DNA of 64,000 nucleotides from Hyphomicrobiales bacterium (GTDB taxonomy: Bacteria; Pseudomonadota; Alphaproteobacteria; Rhizobiales; Rhizobiaceae). The stretch covers positions 62,001-126,000 of the forward strand of contig UBXV01000001.1 of NCBI GenBank assembly GCA_900469625.1, in the 5' to 3' direction. The notes below the pieces were generated by a model, which saw only the letters and a program-made list of their open reading frames with translations, did not search any database and was not told the DNA's origin. This document shows positions 1 to 8,807 of this stretch, piece by piece (the first letter of the stretch is position 1; the number at the start of each line of letters is the position of its first letter). A program made the position numbers and the translations under genes.

Positions 1-1
1 G

Positions 2-712
2 GCGAAGGAGGCCGGCGTGGTGCTGGTCGCCTTCGACAACATCCTCGACACGGAGGACGCCATCAACGTCAACGTCGACCAGAAGGGGCTCGGCGCCCTG
101 TGGGGCGACTGGCTCGTCAAGCATCTGCCGGATGGCGGCAAGGTGCTGGAGGTGCGCGGCGTCGCCGGCACGTCTGTTGATACCGACCGGCACGACGGCA
201 TCCATGAGAAGCTTCAGGCGTCGGGCAAAAAATTCGAGGTCGTCGAGGTCATGGGCAAATGGGACGACGGCGTCGCCCAGAAGGTGACGGCGGATGCGAT
301 CGCGACCAGCGGTCCTTTCGACGGCATTACCGGCCAGGGCGGCGATACAGGCATCGTCCAGGCGATGATAGACGCGAAGCACCCGTTCGTGCCCTTCGGC
401 GGGGAAACCGAAAACGGCTTCCGCAAATTCTGTGCGGCCCATGCCGCCGACGGCCTGAAATGCTCGTCGGCCGGGACCGGACCGGCACAGGTGGCCGTCG
501 CCATCAAGACGGCGATCGCCGCGCTTGAGGGGCAGGTGATCCCGCAGTCGGTCAAGTTGCCGTTGGCGATCGTCGAAGATCCGAATTTCAAGGAGGGCCA
601 GGATTACTTCCAGTCCGAGTCCGACAACTTCTTCGTCGGTAATTCCTTCCCCACCTGCGGGATCAATTTCTCCGCCCAGGAGATCATGAAGCAGAGCAAG
701 GAAAACCAGTAG
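2..712 (+). CDS. sugar ABC transporter substrate-binding protein, C-terminal part
   Basis: This is the C-terminal 236 residues of a periplasmic sugar-binding protein of the ribose-binding (Peripla_BP_4) type; the open frame runs off the left edge, so the signal peptide and first lobe are missing. Visible family features are the NVDQKGLGALWGDWL helix and the GVAGTSVDTDRHDGIHE stretch, which correspond to the GxxG...R.xG region lining the sugar pocket. It lies 67 bases upstream of a sugar ABC ATPase and two permeases in the same orientation, so it is the binding component of that importer. The sugar cannot be read from the sequence. Confidence 0.88.
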   Translation, partial: AKEAGVVLVAFDNILDTEDAINVNVDQKGLGALWGDWLVKHLPDGGKVLEVRGVAGTSVDTDRHDGIHEKLQASGKKFEVVEVMGKWDDGVAQKVTADAIATSGPFDGITGQGGDTGIVQAMIDAKHPFVPFGGETENGFRKFCAAHAADGLKCSSAGTGPAQVAVAIKTAIAALEGQVIPQSVKLPLAIVEDPNFKEGQDYFQSESDNFFVGNSFPTCGINFSAQEIMKQSKENQ

Positions 713-779
713 GTCGATCGGTGCGGGCATCGCGAAGCTGCGCGGTGCCCGTCGCCAGCAACGGATCCCGGAGAGCGTA

Positions 780-2321
780 ATGGAAAGTGGCGCACCGCTC
801 TTTCGCATGGAAGGGATATCGAAACGCTATGGCGGTGTTCGGGCACTTGAAAACGCCGAGCTGTCGGTGAGGGCGGGCGCCATCCATGCCGTTCTCGGCG
901 AGAACGGCGCCGGCAAGTCGACCCTCATCAAGATCATGGCAGGCGTTGTGGCTCCGGACGATGGGCGCATGACACTGGACGGGAAGCCGGTGGAGTTCGC
1001 TTCGCCGGCCGCGGCCAACGCTGCCGGCATCGTCTCGGTGTTTCAGGAGCTTTCGCTGATCCCTGAACTCAGCGTCGCCGACAACATCATCATCTCCAAT
1101 CCGCCGACGCGGTTCGGCATGATCGACCGCAGGGCCCAGCGGCGTCTCGCTGAGGAGGCATTGGCGCGCGCCGGTGCTGAAGACATCCACCCCCTGGCGC
1201 TGGTCAAGGACTTGCCGCTGTCGCGCAAGCAGATCGTCGAGATCGCCAAGGCGCTGGCCCGCAAGCCACGCATCCTCATTCTCGACGAAGCGACATCGGC
1301 GCTGACGGCGGCGGATGTATCCAAGGTCTTCGCGGTGCTGAAGCGATTGCGCGCGGAAGGGTTGGCGCTGCTTTACATTTCGCATCGCATGAACGAAATC
1401 GCCGAACTCGCGGACGATTGCACAGTGTTTCGCAACGGAAGCAAGGTTGCGAGCTATGCCGCGGGCACCAGGAGCGACACGGAGGTCATCCAGATGATGA
1501 TCGGCCGTGAGTATCATAGTGTCTATCCGCCAAAACCCGATCAGCCTCTGCAGGCAGAGTCGGTGCTCCAGGCACAAAGTCTCTCCTGGGCGGACCGCCT
1601 GCACGACATCTCCTTTTCGCTCCATGCCGGTGAAATCGTAGGCCTCGGCGGGCTGGATGGGCAAGGCCAGCGCGACCTGCTCCTGGCGCTGTTCGGGGTT
1701 CTGCGCGGGCTGCGCGGCAGGGTGCTTGTCGATGGCCGTCCGGTTCGCATCGCCAGCCCCGCGCAGGCGCGCCAGCTCGGCATCGGCATGGCGCTTATCC
1801 CCGAGGATCGCAAGACCGAAGGGCTGATGCTGCCGATGACGGTGCGTGAAAATCTTTCGCTCGCGTCTCTCGATCGCCTGACGCGCGCCGGGGTCATCGA
1901 CAGCGCGAAGGAGGACGACATCATCGACCGCGTGATGACGCTGCTTGCCATCAAGGCGGGTAACATCGACGCGCCTGTCGCGGCGCTGTCCGGGGGCAAC
2001 CAGCAGAAGGTCGTCATTGCGAAATGGCTGATGCGGCAGCCGCGCATTCTCCTCCTCAACGATCCGACACGCGGCATCGACGTGGGAACCAAACAGGAGA
2101 TATATCAGCTCCTGCGGCGCCTTGCGGACGAGGGGGCTGCCATCCTGTACTACTCGACTGACTATGCCGAGCTGATCGGCTGCTGCGACCGGGTGCTTGT
2201 CCTCTATGATGGGACCGTGAAACGGGAACTGATCGGGGCTGACATAACCGAGCATGCGTTGATTGCCAGCGCGCTCAACATCCACCCGGCCGTCCCAACC
2301 CATCAGGAGCCGGCACAATGA
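780..2321 (+). CDS. sugar ABC transporter ATP-binding protein (RbsA/XylG type)
   Basis: A 513-residue protein with two fused ATPase domains, the normal size and layout for ribose/xylose-type importers. Domain 1 has Walker A GENGAGKST at residues 40-48 and Walker B ending in DE at 169-170, but its signature region (LPLSRKQ) is degenerate. Domain 2 has a degenerate Walker A (GLDGQGQRD, about 291-299), a good signature LSGGNQQK at 403-410, and an unusual Walker B reading LNDPT where LDEPT is typical. Having one good and one poor site is usual in this family. It sits between the binding protein and the permeases and overlaps the next gene by four bases (ATGA), which indicates translational coupling. 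Confidence 0.93.
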   Translation: MESGAPLFRMEGISKRYGGVRALENAELSVRAGAIHAVLGENGAGKSTLIKIMAGVVAPDDGRMTLDGKPVEFASPAAANAAGIVSVFQELSLIPELSVADNIIISNPPTRFGMIDRRAQRRLAEEALARAGAEDIHPLALVKDLPLSRKQIVEIAKALARKPRILILDEATSALTAADVSKVFAVLKRLRAEGLALLYISHRMNEIAELADDCTVFRNGSKVASYAAGTRSDTEVIQMMIGREYHSVYPPKPDQPLQAESVLQAQSLSWADRLHDISFSLHAGEIVGLGGLDGQGQRDLLLALFGVLRGLRGRVLVDGRPVRIASPAQARQLGIGMALIPEDRKTEGLMLPMTVRENLSLASLDRLTRAGVIDSAKEDDIIDRVMTLLAIKAGNIDAPVAALSGGNQQKVVIAKWLMRQPRILLLNDPTRGIDVGTKQEIYQLLRRLADEGAAILYYSTDYAELIGCCDRVLVLYDGTVKRELIGADITEHALIASALNIHPAVPTHQEPAQ

Positions 2322-3298
2322 AGGACTGGCAATACCGACTGGCGGAGCACCGGGGCACGTTGACGGCGCTTTCGATCTTCGTTGTGATGTTCATCATCTA
2401 CACGGCGAACCATCCGGCGGGTTTCACCGCGAATGTCGTCCAGACGGCTGCGAACAAGGGGGTACTGCTCGCCCTTGTCGCAATGGCGCAGACCATGGTG
2501 GTGATCACCGCGGGCATTGACCTGTCGGTCGGCATGATCTTCCTTCTCACCAATTGCCTGGCCTCATGGCTGGTCGTGGGCTCGCCGCTTGAGACGGCCG
2601 TCGGTGTGGTCATTGTGCTGGCCGTGGGCGCCTTGTGTGGAGCGATCAACGGCGCCATCGTCATTTACGGCCGGCTGCAGCCGATCGTGGCGACAATCGC
2701 GACGGGGGCAGTCTATTTCGGCATCGCGCTGCTGCTGCGGCCGTTTCCGGGCGGGTCCGTCAACGAGGTCCTGGCGGATGCCCTGACGGGACGGATCTTC
2801 AGCGTCGTGCCGGCGAGCCTTGTTGTGCTTGCGGCCGTGATTGCCCTGATATGGGTGCCGTTCAGTCGCTCGGTTTACGGCCGCGCGGCCTATGCGGCCG
2901 GTTCATCGGAAACCGCGGCCTACATGTCCGGCATGCCGATCAGGCGTGGCAAGCTGCTGGCCTATGCGTTGTCGGGACTCGTGGCTGGCATCGGCGGGCT
3001 GTTCCTGACCTTCTTCACCTATACGGGTGACGCAGCGCTAGCGAGCGGCAATGCCTACACGCTGTTTTCGATTGCCGCCGTCGTGTTGGGCGGCGTGTCG
3101 CTGTTCGGCGGGAAGGGGAGTGCAATCGGCGCGGTCTTCGGCGCGCTGGCATTCCGCACGATCGGCGACCTCCTGTTCGTTTTCGATTTCGATCCGCTCT
3201 GGCAACCGCTGTTCCAGGGGCTGATCCTGTTGGCGGCCGTCAGCCTGGGCGCGCTCGCCCTCTTCCGTGTGCGCAATCGATTGGAGTCGTTCCAGTGA
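2318..3298 (+). CDS. sugar ABC transporter permease (RbsC type)
   Basis: A 326-residue polytopic inner-membrane protein of the BPD_transp_2 family. The hallmark GIDLSVG motif is at residues 66-72, and the VVLGGVSLFGGKGS motif characteristic of ribose/xylose permeases lies near residue 260. Hydrophobic segments cover most of the length, compatible with eight to ten membrane spans. The ATG lies inside the end of the ATPase gene (ATGA overlap), and the stop overlaps the GTG start of a second permease. Two different permeases suggest a heterodimeric channel. Confidence 0.93.
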   Translation: MKDWQYRLAEHRGTLTALSIFVVMFIIYTANHPAGFTANVVQTAANKGVLLALVAMAQTMVVITAGIDLSVGMIFLLTNCLASWLVVGSPLETAVGVVIVLAVGALCGAINGAIVIYGRLQPIVATIATGAVYFGIALLLRPFPGGSVNEVLADALTGRIFSVVPASLVVLAAVIALIWVPFSRSVYGRAAYAAGSSETAAYMSGMPIRRGKLLAYALSGLVAGIGGLFLTFFTYTGDAALASGNAYTLFSIAAVVLGGVSLFGGKGSAIGAVFGALAFRTIGDLLFVFDFDPLWQPLFQGLILLAAVSLGALALFRVRNRLESFQ

Positions 3299-4281
3299 GC
3301 GAGACGGCGATGACGCAGACAACCGGACGCAAGACGCGCTTCATACGCAGCCTCGACCCGGCGGTGCTCACCGCCTTCGGCTGCATCCTGCTGCTCCTTG
3401 TGCTTGGCAGCTTCTATTCGCGTAGCTTCCTGTCACCGGAGTATCTGTTGCAGCAATTGAAGGTGGCATCCTTCCTTGGCGTCATCGCCACGGGCATGAT
3501 GCTCGTCATCCTGCTTGGGCAGATCGATCTCTCCGTCCCGTGGACGGTGGCGACAGGCGCGATGATGGCCTGCGCCGCTGCGGCCTACGGTCCTCTCGGG
3601 ACCACGCTTGCCATTCCCTTCGGCATCCTGTGCGGCATCGCCATCGGTCTCGTCAACGGCGTCGGGGTAGCCTACCTGCGCATTCCCTCGATGATCGTGA
3701 CGCTTGCGACCAATGCCGTCGCTCAAGGGGTGATGGTGGTCTATACCGGTGGGTTCTCGCCGCAGGATTCCGCCACCACGGCCATGCGCTACCTGGCAAC
3801 CGGCGCTTTGATCCCCGGCATCCCGAATGTCGTCTTCATCTGGGCGCTGATCGGCGCGGCGATGGTCTTCATCCTGCGCCGGACCGGCTTCGGGCGGGCC
3901 GTCTACGGCATCGGCAATCGCGAGCGCGCAGCCTATCTCTCGGGGATCAATACCCGTCGCATCGTCATGATCGCCTTTGCCGCCTCGGGCGGGCTGTCGG
4001 CCTTCGGCGGCGTCCTGCTTGCGGGCTATGCGTCCAAGGCCGCGCAGTCCATGGGGGACGCCTATCTTCTTCCTGCCATCGCGGCGGTCGTGCTTGGTGG
4101 GACCTCGATCCTCGGCGGACGGGGGACCTATCTCGGAACGGTCGCCGGCGTCATCCTGATCACGCTGCTGCAATCCATCCTTTCGGTCACGCAGATGCCC
4201 GAGGCCGGACGGCAGATCACCTACGGCGGGGTCATCATCTTCATGCTCCTGCTTTATGGCCGTGCGCCGCCGAGCCGGTAG
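3295..4281 (+). CDS. sugar ABC transporter permease, second subunit
   Basis: A 328-residue BPD_transp_2 permease paralogous to the preceding gene. It carries GQIDLSV in place of the standard GIDLSVG and VVLGGTSILGGRGT near residue 270. I start it at the GTG overlapping the upstream stop (GTGA); an ATG at 3310 would remove five residues and is equally possible. It ends the importer operon. A GC-rich inverted repeat (about 4300-4327) follows the stop, but it has no T-run, so I do not call it a terminator. Confidence 0.92.
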   Translation: MSETAMTQTTGRKTRFIRSLDPAVLTAFGCILLLLVLGSFYSRSFLSPEYLLQQLKVASFLGVIATGMMLVILLGQIDLSVPWTVATGAMMACAAAAYGPLGTTLAIPFGILCGIAIGLVNGVGVAYLRIPSMIVTLATNAVAQGVMVVYTGGFSPQDSATTAMRYLATGALIPGIPNVVFIWALIGAAMVFILRRTGFGRAVYGIGNRERAAYLSGINTRRIVMIAFAASGGLSAFGGVLLAGYASKAAQSMGDAYLLPAIAAVVLGGTSILGGRGTYLGTVAGVILITLLQSILSVTQMPEAGRQITYGGVIIFMLLLYGRAPPSR

Positions 4282-4493
4282 ACCTGCCGGAAGCGGCGAA
4301 AGGCGCGCATGCGGCTAACGCCGCGCCATGTTCCTGCCTAGTCGCTTCATCTCCGCCCCACGGCGCAGCGCGCTGGCGAGCGCGGCGACGGCACTGCCGC
4401 GCGCAGAGGAACGTCGAATTTTCGCAGGACAAAACTAAACCGGAAGCGCATTTCATCCGTATCCACCTCAAAGATCTATCTTTCCGAGGAACG

Positions 4494-5495
4494 ATGAACG
4501 CTCGTCCGATATCTATGCTTGCCGGCGTCTGGTTGCTCTTGATCGGACCGCTTCTCTGTCCCGTGTGGGCGATCGAACGTGAGGCGCGCCCAATTCGCAT
4601 CGACGTCGGCGGCACCGTGCTCAACAGCATCCTGTTGAAACCCGGCAAGAAGGTCGCTCTGCCGCCGATCGTCTTCATCCACGGCGCCAGCGCCAGCCTC
4701 TACGATCCGATGTTCTCATTCCGGAAAAAGCTGGAGGGGCGAGCGAAGCTCCTGTTCGTTGACCGACCGGGCCACGGCGGCTCCGATGTTGGCGGACCCG
4801 AAAACATTCTGCCCGACGGGCAGGCGGATGCGATCGCCGAACTGATGGAAAAACGTGGGATAGCCAAGGCAATCATCGTCAGTCACTCCTTCGGCGGCGC
4901 AGTTGCTGCCGCCCTTGCCGTGCGGCATCCCCAAAAAGTTGCCGGCCTCGTCTTCCTGTCGCCGGCCGTTTACCCCTGGAAGGGCGGCGTCGCCTGGTAT
5001 TACGATGCGGCGGCGGTTCCGGTTACCGGCGCTCTTTTCAGCACGCTGGTCGCCCCGCCGATCGGCCTTCTTTCGATCGGCAGTGCGACACGAGCGACAT
5101 TTGCGCCAAACAGCATGCCGGAAGATTACATGCGCCAATCCCGCACGCTGCAGGCCCTCAGGCCGGCGGCCTTCCGGCACAATGCACAGGAGGTTGCGGC
5201 ACTCAACGATTGGGCCCGGACGGCCAGCCAAAAATACCGCGGGATCAAGGCGCCGACGGTCATCATCACCGGTGACGTCGACACGATCGTATCGCCTGAC
5301 GTCCATGCCCGGCACCTGGCGCGCGACATCCGCGGCGCACGGCTATTGGTCGTGCACAATCTCGGTCACAAGTCCGATTACGTCGCAAACGATCTGGCGG
5401 TCGCCGCGATCGAGAGCATCGGTGGCCGGCGCGTGGATCTGAATGCCGTGAAAAGGACTGTCGAAAAGCGGATCGCGGCAGATGGGAAGCGTTGA
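4494..5495 (+). CDS. exported or membrane-anchored alpha/beta hydrolase
   Basis: A 333-residue alpha/beta-hydrolase-fold protein. Residues 8-26 form a hydrophobic signal peptide or anchor. The oxyanion HG is at 63-64, the strand VDRPGHGGS at 89-97 is typical, and the nucleophile is Ser132 in VSHSFGG, with Ser where the first Gly of GxSxG usually sits. The acid is probably Asp263 (TGDVD) and the base His292 (NLGHKSD). The reading frame stays open for about 950 bases further upstream, but that part overlaps the permease gene, so the start is the ATG at 4494 preceded by GAGGAACG. The substrate is not predictable. It overlaps the following DoxX-like gene by 14 bases. Confidence 0.85.
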   Translation: MNARPISMLAGVWLLLIGPLLCPVWAIEREARPIRIDVGGTVLNSILLKPGKKVALPPIVFIHGASASLYDPMFSFRKKLEGRAKLLFVDRPGHGGSDVGGPENILPDGQADAIAELMEKRGIAKAIIVSHSFGGAVAAALAVRHPQKVAGLVFLSPAVYPWKGGVAWYYDAAAVPVTGALFSTLVAPPIGLLSIGSATRATFAPNSMPEDYMRQSRTLQALRPAAFRHNAQEVAALNDWARTASQKYRGIKAPTVIITGDVDTIVSPDVHARHLARDIRGARLLVVHNLGHKSDYVANDLAVAAIESIGGRRVDLNAVKRTVEKRIAADGKR

Positions 5496-5901
5496 TCTCT
5501 GGCGGATGCGCTGCAGGGCTTTCCTGTTCGTCTTCTATGGCGCCGCGGGCGTCCTGCACATTGCCTTCCCCGCGCCCTTTGTTGCCATCACGCCTTCCTG
5601 GGTGCCGAACGCACAAGCGGTGATCATGCTGACCGGCCTTTGCGAGATCGCAGGCGCGATCGGCCTCCTGGTACCGGCGTTGCGAAGATATGCCGGTGTT
5701 GCGCTGGCGGTTTATGCGGTGCTCGTCTTTCCGGCCAATATCAAGCATGCGGTCGACAGCCTCAGCGCACCGGGCGCTTCCGCATGGCAGTGGTCGTACC
5801 ATGCGGTCAGGTTGCCGCTTCAGCCCGTCCTCGTCTGGCTTGCAGCCTTTGCGGGCGGTTCCGTCTCCTGGCCGCTACGCAGCAAGGTGCCAGGGCAATA
5901 G
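5482..5901 (+). CDS. DoxX-like family small membrane protein
   Basis: A 139-residue hydrophobic protein with about four membrane segments. It contains the pattern GLCEIAGAIGLLVPALRRYAG followed by an ANIKHA motif, which is typical of DoxX/DoxX-like proteins. The molecular function of this family is not settled. It overlaps the hydrolase gene by 14 bases and is followed by a strong hairpin terminator, so the two form a short operon. A link to membrane or redox maintenance would be inference only. Confidence 0.8.
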   Translation: MGSVDLWRMRCRAFLFVFYGAAGVLHIAFPAPFVAITPSWVPNAQAVIMLTGLCEIAGAIGLLVPALRRYAGVALAVYAVLVFPANIKHAVDSLSAPGASAWQWSYHAVRLPLQPVLVWLAAFAGGSVSWPLRSKVPGQ

Positions 5902-5908
5902 CCGCAGG

Positions 5909-5932
5909 GGCGGGGCAAGTTGCCCCGCCTTT
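5909..5932 (+). terminator. rho-independent terminator after the hydrolase/DoxX operon
   Basis: Perfect 9-bp stem (GGCGGGGCA / TGCCCCGCC) with an AGT loop, followed by TTT, directly after the DoxX-like stop. It lies between two convergent genes. Confidence 0.8.
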
Positions 5933-5958
5933 GTCGCTAGAGCAAAGCGCTCCGTCGG

Positions 5959-6747
5959 TCACATCGCCGGAAGGACGGCGATGTCGCGCACGTCGTTTTC
6001 CAGGCCCGTGATGGCGCCGATTTCGGTCGCGGCCCCGCTTGTGAGATCGACGGTGTAGAGCACCTTGTTGGCGACGAGATATGCACTGTTCTTGCCGCCT
6101 TCCATGCCCTGGATGTCGAAGGCGTAGACCGCTGGCATGTCCTTGATTCCGAGCTTGCCGATTGCCTTCAGCGTGCCGTCATTCGGCTTGGTCTGCTGAA
6201 TGAGCGCGCCGATGGTGGCGTCGATATTGTACATCGCCGTCTTTTCCGGCTTGCCGATCGAGTTGGTGTAGCCGGCCGCAACAATGTTCGGGGTCTCGCC
6301 CTTGTGCATGTCGCCTTCCTCGAAGGCGAGCATACCATCGACGGTGACTGCGCCCGTGTCAGGATGGACCCGGTGGTTGGTCGTGCCCGTCATGAAGCGA
6401 AGACGATCGGCCATCGGGTTGAAATCGACCACGATTGGGGCTTCCGACAGCGTCAGCACCTTGTCCATCTTGGCAATCTGTGTCGCCGCACCCGTCTCAA
6501 GGTCAATCGAGACGATGGCGTGGTCAGGCGTGACGCCAATGACGGTCTTGGTGCCCGGGCGGTAATCGATACCGACCAGCCGGTCGACGCCGGTCACGTC
6601 CATTGTCTTTGATGCAGCAGGTTTTTCTGTATCGAACATGACGAGAGTCTTGTCCCCGGTCAGTCCGAGGACCGGGGCGGCAACCGCGGCGCTCGCGGTC
6701 GCCGCAAACGTTGTCGATGCGATCAGAACGAAGAAAATGGGTTTCAT
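5959..6747 (-). CDS. exported DUF4394-domain protein
   Basis: A 262-residue protein with a signal peptide (about residues 1-25, ending in an Ala-rich ASAAVAAP stretch) followed by one DUF4394 domain: LVGIDYRPG, ADRLRFMTGTTNHRVHPDTGAV and YNIDATIGALIQQ are characteristic blocks. The predicted fold is a beta-propeller-like extracytoplasmic domain of unknown role. The start is the ATG at 6747 with GGGAGATTGAC upstream; the longer open frame has no ribosome site. It is divergent from an ECF sigma-factor gene 193 bases away, so control by that sigma factor is plausible but unproven. Confidence 0.85.
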   Translation of the reverse strand: MKPIFFVLIASTTFAATASAAVAAPVLGLTGDKTLVMFDTEKPAASKTMDVTGVDRLVGIDYRPGTKTVIGVTPDHAIVSIDLETGAATQIAKMDKVLTLSEAPIVVDFNPMADRLRFMTGTTNHRVHPDTGAVTVDGMLAFEEGDMHKGETPNIVAAGYTNSIGKPEKTAMYNIDATIGALIQQTKPNDGTLKAIGKLGIKDMPAVYAFDIQGMEGGKNSAYLVANKVLYTVDLTSGAATEIGAITGLENDVRDIAVLPAM

Positions 6748-6940
6748 GTCAATCTCCCGTGCGTTGACGTGCCTGGAATTCGCCCGGCTGCCTGGCCGTG
6801 ACGTCCCAATCATGAAGACCCCGCTCGAAGCGCCGATGGATGCACGGGCTCGAAAAAAATTCCGAGCGCGCATCCGACACGGCAGTTGGCGCGTATAGGG
6901 ATGGATAGCTCGCGTTCGGCGTGCTGAAGGGAGAGTGCTG

Positions 6941-7492
6941 ATGTTGATGACACCCGGACAGGATGATCTTGCCGCCGCACTTGCCGCGTGCGCAAAAGGC
7001 GACAGGAGGGCCCTGCGATCGATCTTTGACCGGGAGGCGGGACGACTGGTTGCGATTGCCGAGCGCATTGTCCGGCGAAGGGAGCTGGCGGAGGAGGTCG
7101 TGCAGGAGAGTTTCATCCGCATCTGGACACATGCACATCAGTACCAGCCGGATCGCGGGTCCGCACGCGGCTGGATCTACGCGATTGTACGCAACCGCGC
7201 CCTCAATCTCCTGCGCGACAGCAGACGCGAGTTTTCCGTCGAGGAGGTCGATGCCTTGCGCGAGAGCGAGCAGTCGGACGAAATCATGGCTGCGTGGCAC
7301 AAACTCGATCGCAATTCCCGGCTTTATCACTGCCTGGCGGCGCTGGACGAAACGAAACGCCGCGGCATCCTTATGGCCTACATTTCCGGTTACTCTCACG
7401 GCGAGATAGCGGGCCGCCTGCGCGTCCCGCTCGGGACCGCAAAATCCTGGATAAGGCGCGGGCTTTCGGCACTTCGAGAGTGCATGGCATGA
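6941..7492 (+). CDS. ECF RNA polymerase sigma factor (SigK-like)
   Basis: A 183-residue group-4 sigma factor. Region 2 contains the EEVVQESFIRIW helix and GWIYAIVRNRALNLLRD (-10 recognition); region 4 contains YSHGEIAGRLRVPLGTAKSWIRRGLSALRECM (-35 recognition helix-turn-helix). I use the ATG at 6941, which is spaced correctly behind AAGGGAGAG; an in-frame GTG at 6935 is too close to that ribosome site. Its stop overlaps the anti-sigma start (ATGA). A CGTATA element at 6892-6897, preceded 16 bases upstream by GCATCC, is a possible self-recognised promoter. Confidence 0.92.
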   Translation: MLMTPGQDDLAAALAACAKGDRRALRSIFDREAGRLVAIAERIVRRRELAEEVVQESFIRIWTHAHQYQPDRGSARGWIYAIVRNRALNLLRDSRREFSVEEVDALRESEQSDEIMAAWHKLDRNSRLYHCLAALDETKRRGILMAYISGYSHGEIAGRLRVPLGTAKSWIRRGLSALRECMA

Positions 7493-8193
7493 CCAGTGAG
7501 CGACCGGAAATGGCAACTCTCGCCGACGTGTACGTTCTGGGCTTGATGGATCCCGGCGAGGCAGCCGCGATCGAGGCGAACATGAAAGGCGACCCAGAGC
7601 TGAGGGCGGCGGTCGCCGCCAGCCGCGAACGGTTCTTGCCGCTCGATGCCGCAGCCGAGCCCGTGCCGGTGCGGGAGGATCTGTGGAGCCGGATCGTGGC
7701 CGCCCTGCCGTCGCAGGCAGGGCCAGCGGCGGGTGCGCCTGAACCGCCGGCAAACGAGAACCGCAGAAACGGCTGGCGGACGACCGCGATCGCTGCCATC
7801 GCCGCGACGGTGATCCTGGCGTTCGGACTTTCCTATAGCCTGTTGAGAACCTCCGAGCCGTTGGTTGTCGCGGTCCTCGTCAATGATCGCGGGGAGGTGC
7901 AAGCCGTTATCGAAGACTTCGGGAACGCACAGGCGACCGTCCGGCTGTTGGTTGATCTGGATGTTCCCGAGGGCAAGACGATCCAGGTGTGGACATTGCC
8001 ATCTCCTCAGATGGGGCCGGTGTCGCTTGGCCTGATCGACGATGCACGATCCGTGCGTCTTGACGGGCCGGCGCTGCCGATACCGCGTGACAGCCAGCTT
8101 TATGAATTGACGCTGGAGCAGGCTGGAGGGTCACCGACAGGACGCCCGACCGGTTTGATCCTGGCAAAAGGTCTGGCACGCGGTACGAGATAA
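7489..8193 (+). CDS. anti-sigma K factor (RskA family)
   Basis: A 234-residue single-span membrane protein. The N-terminal part (LADVYVLGLMDPGEAAAIEA) is the cytoplasmic sigma-binding region typical of RskA-type anti-sigma factors. A transmembrane helix lies at about residues 97-119, and the periplasmic C-terminal domain (about 125-230) carries the VWTLP...G.I family pattern. The gene overlaps the sigma factor by four bases (ATGA), as is usual for sigma/anti-sigma pairs. No zinc-binding HxxxCxxC motif is present. Sigma release by regulated proteolysis is expected from family knowledge. Confidence 0.9.
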   Translation: MTSERPEMATLADVYVLGLMDPGEAAAIEANMKGDPELRAAVAASRERFLPLDAAAEPVPVREDLWSRIVAALPSQAGPAAGAPEPPANENRRNGWRTTAIAAIAATVILAFGLSYSLLRTSEPLVVAVLVNDRGEVQAVIEDFGNAQATVRLLVDLDVPEGKTIQVWTLPSPQMGPVSLGLIDDARSVRLDGPALPIPRDSQLYELTLEQAGGSPTGRPTGLILAKGLARGTR

Positions 8194-8298
8194 CGTTCCG
8201 GCCTATTCTAACGCCACCTTTGGGGCCACTCGGCTCCATCGCCGGCGCAGAGTAGCCCGCTATCGGCAGCGTCCTTATGCAGGCGCAGATGCGGCTTC

Positions 8299-8324
8299 GG
8301 AACAAAAGTGCTCCGCATCCAGTT
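8299..8324 (+). promoter_or_regulatory. candidate general-stress (RpoE2/EcfG) promoter
   Basis: GGAAC at 8299-8303 is followed after 18 bases by GTT (8322-8324). This fits the alphaproteobacterial general-stress sigma consensus (GGAAC, 18-19 bases, TT). It lies 24 bases before the ATG of the small proline-rich gene. Confidence 0.55.
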
Positions 8325-8347
8325 GGTCATGGAAAGTGGAGCCGATT

Positions 8348-8524
8348 ATGAGCACGATACCGACCGAACCGACCCCCAGTCCACGGCCCGAGGTCCCCCC
8401 GGGCCTGCCGCCCGATCTGCCGCAGCCGCCGATTGAGGAACCGGAGCCGGACGTTCTGCCCGACGAAGTTCCCAATCCGAATCCCGACGAAAATGACAGG
8501 CCAGTGAAGCATATGCGCGGATGA
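8348..8524 (+). CDS. small proline-rich acidic protein
   Basis: A 58-residue protein, about one-third proline and rich in Glu/Asp, with repeating PxPxPE-like patterns and no hydrophobic segment, so it is probably cytosolic and disordered. I cannot assign a family or function. Support for it being real is the ATG at 8348 behind GGAG with six-base spacing, and the stress-type promoter just upstream. An in-frame GTG at 8336 is possible but has no ribosome site. General-stress expression is an inference from the promoter. Confidence 0.6.
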   Translation: MSTIPTEPTPSPRPEVPPGLPPDLPQPPIEEPEPDVLPDEVPNPNPDENDRPVKHMRG

Positions 8525-8807
8525 CGCCGTGCTCGACGAACGCTGCGACCCTCGCAAACATATGTGAACAACGCCCGTCGCTGATCGTCGAAACGTCGCA
8601 TCGGGCAACCCGACCTCAATGGCGTTCGGATCGCGTCGATCCCTTTGGAGCCATGTGGCGCCCTGCATCATGCACGGGCGCCACCGGCACGTGTCACCGC
8701 AGCGGACGGAAGGTTTCAACCGGCCGCCTGCCATTGACGCGGGCATTTTTCACAAACATAGGATCAGGCAAGAAATGTTGTGACCACAAATCAAAGGGAA
8801 ATTCATC

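Noticed and set aside
684-2318. 544-residue open frame on the minus strand
   Set aside because: It mirrors the sugar ABC ATPase gene; composition is Arg/His-rich with no recognisable domain, a typical antisense shadow in GC-rich DNA.
4408-4432. Additional GGAAC general-stress promoter before the hydrolase
   Set aside because: GGAAC is present, but AA instead of TT lies at the required 18-base spacing.
3540-4493. N-terminal extension of the hydrolase frame
   Set aside because: Overlaps the second sugar permease out of frame; the signal peptide begins at the ATG 4494.
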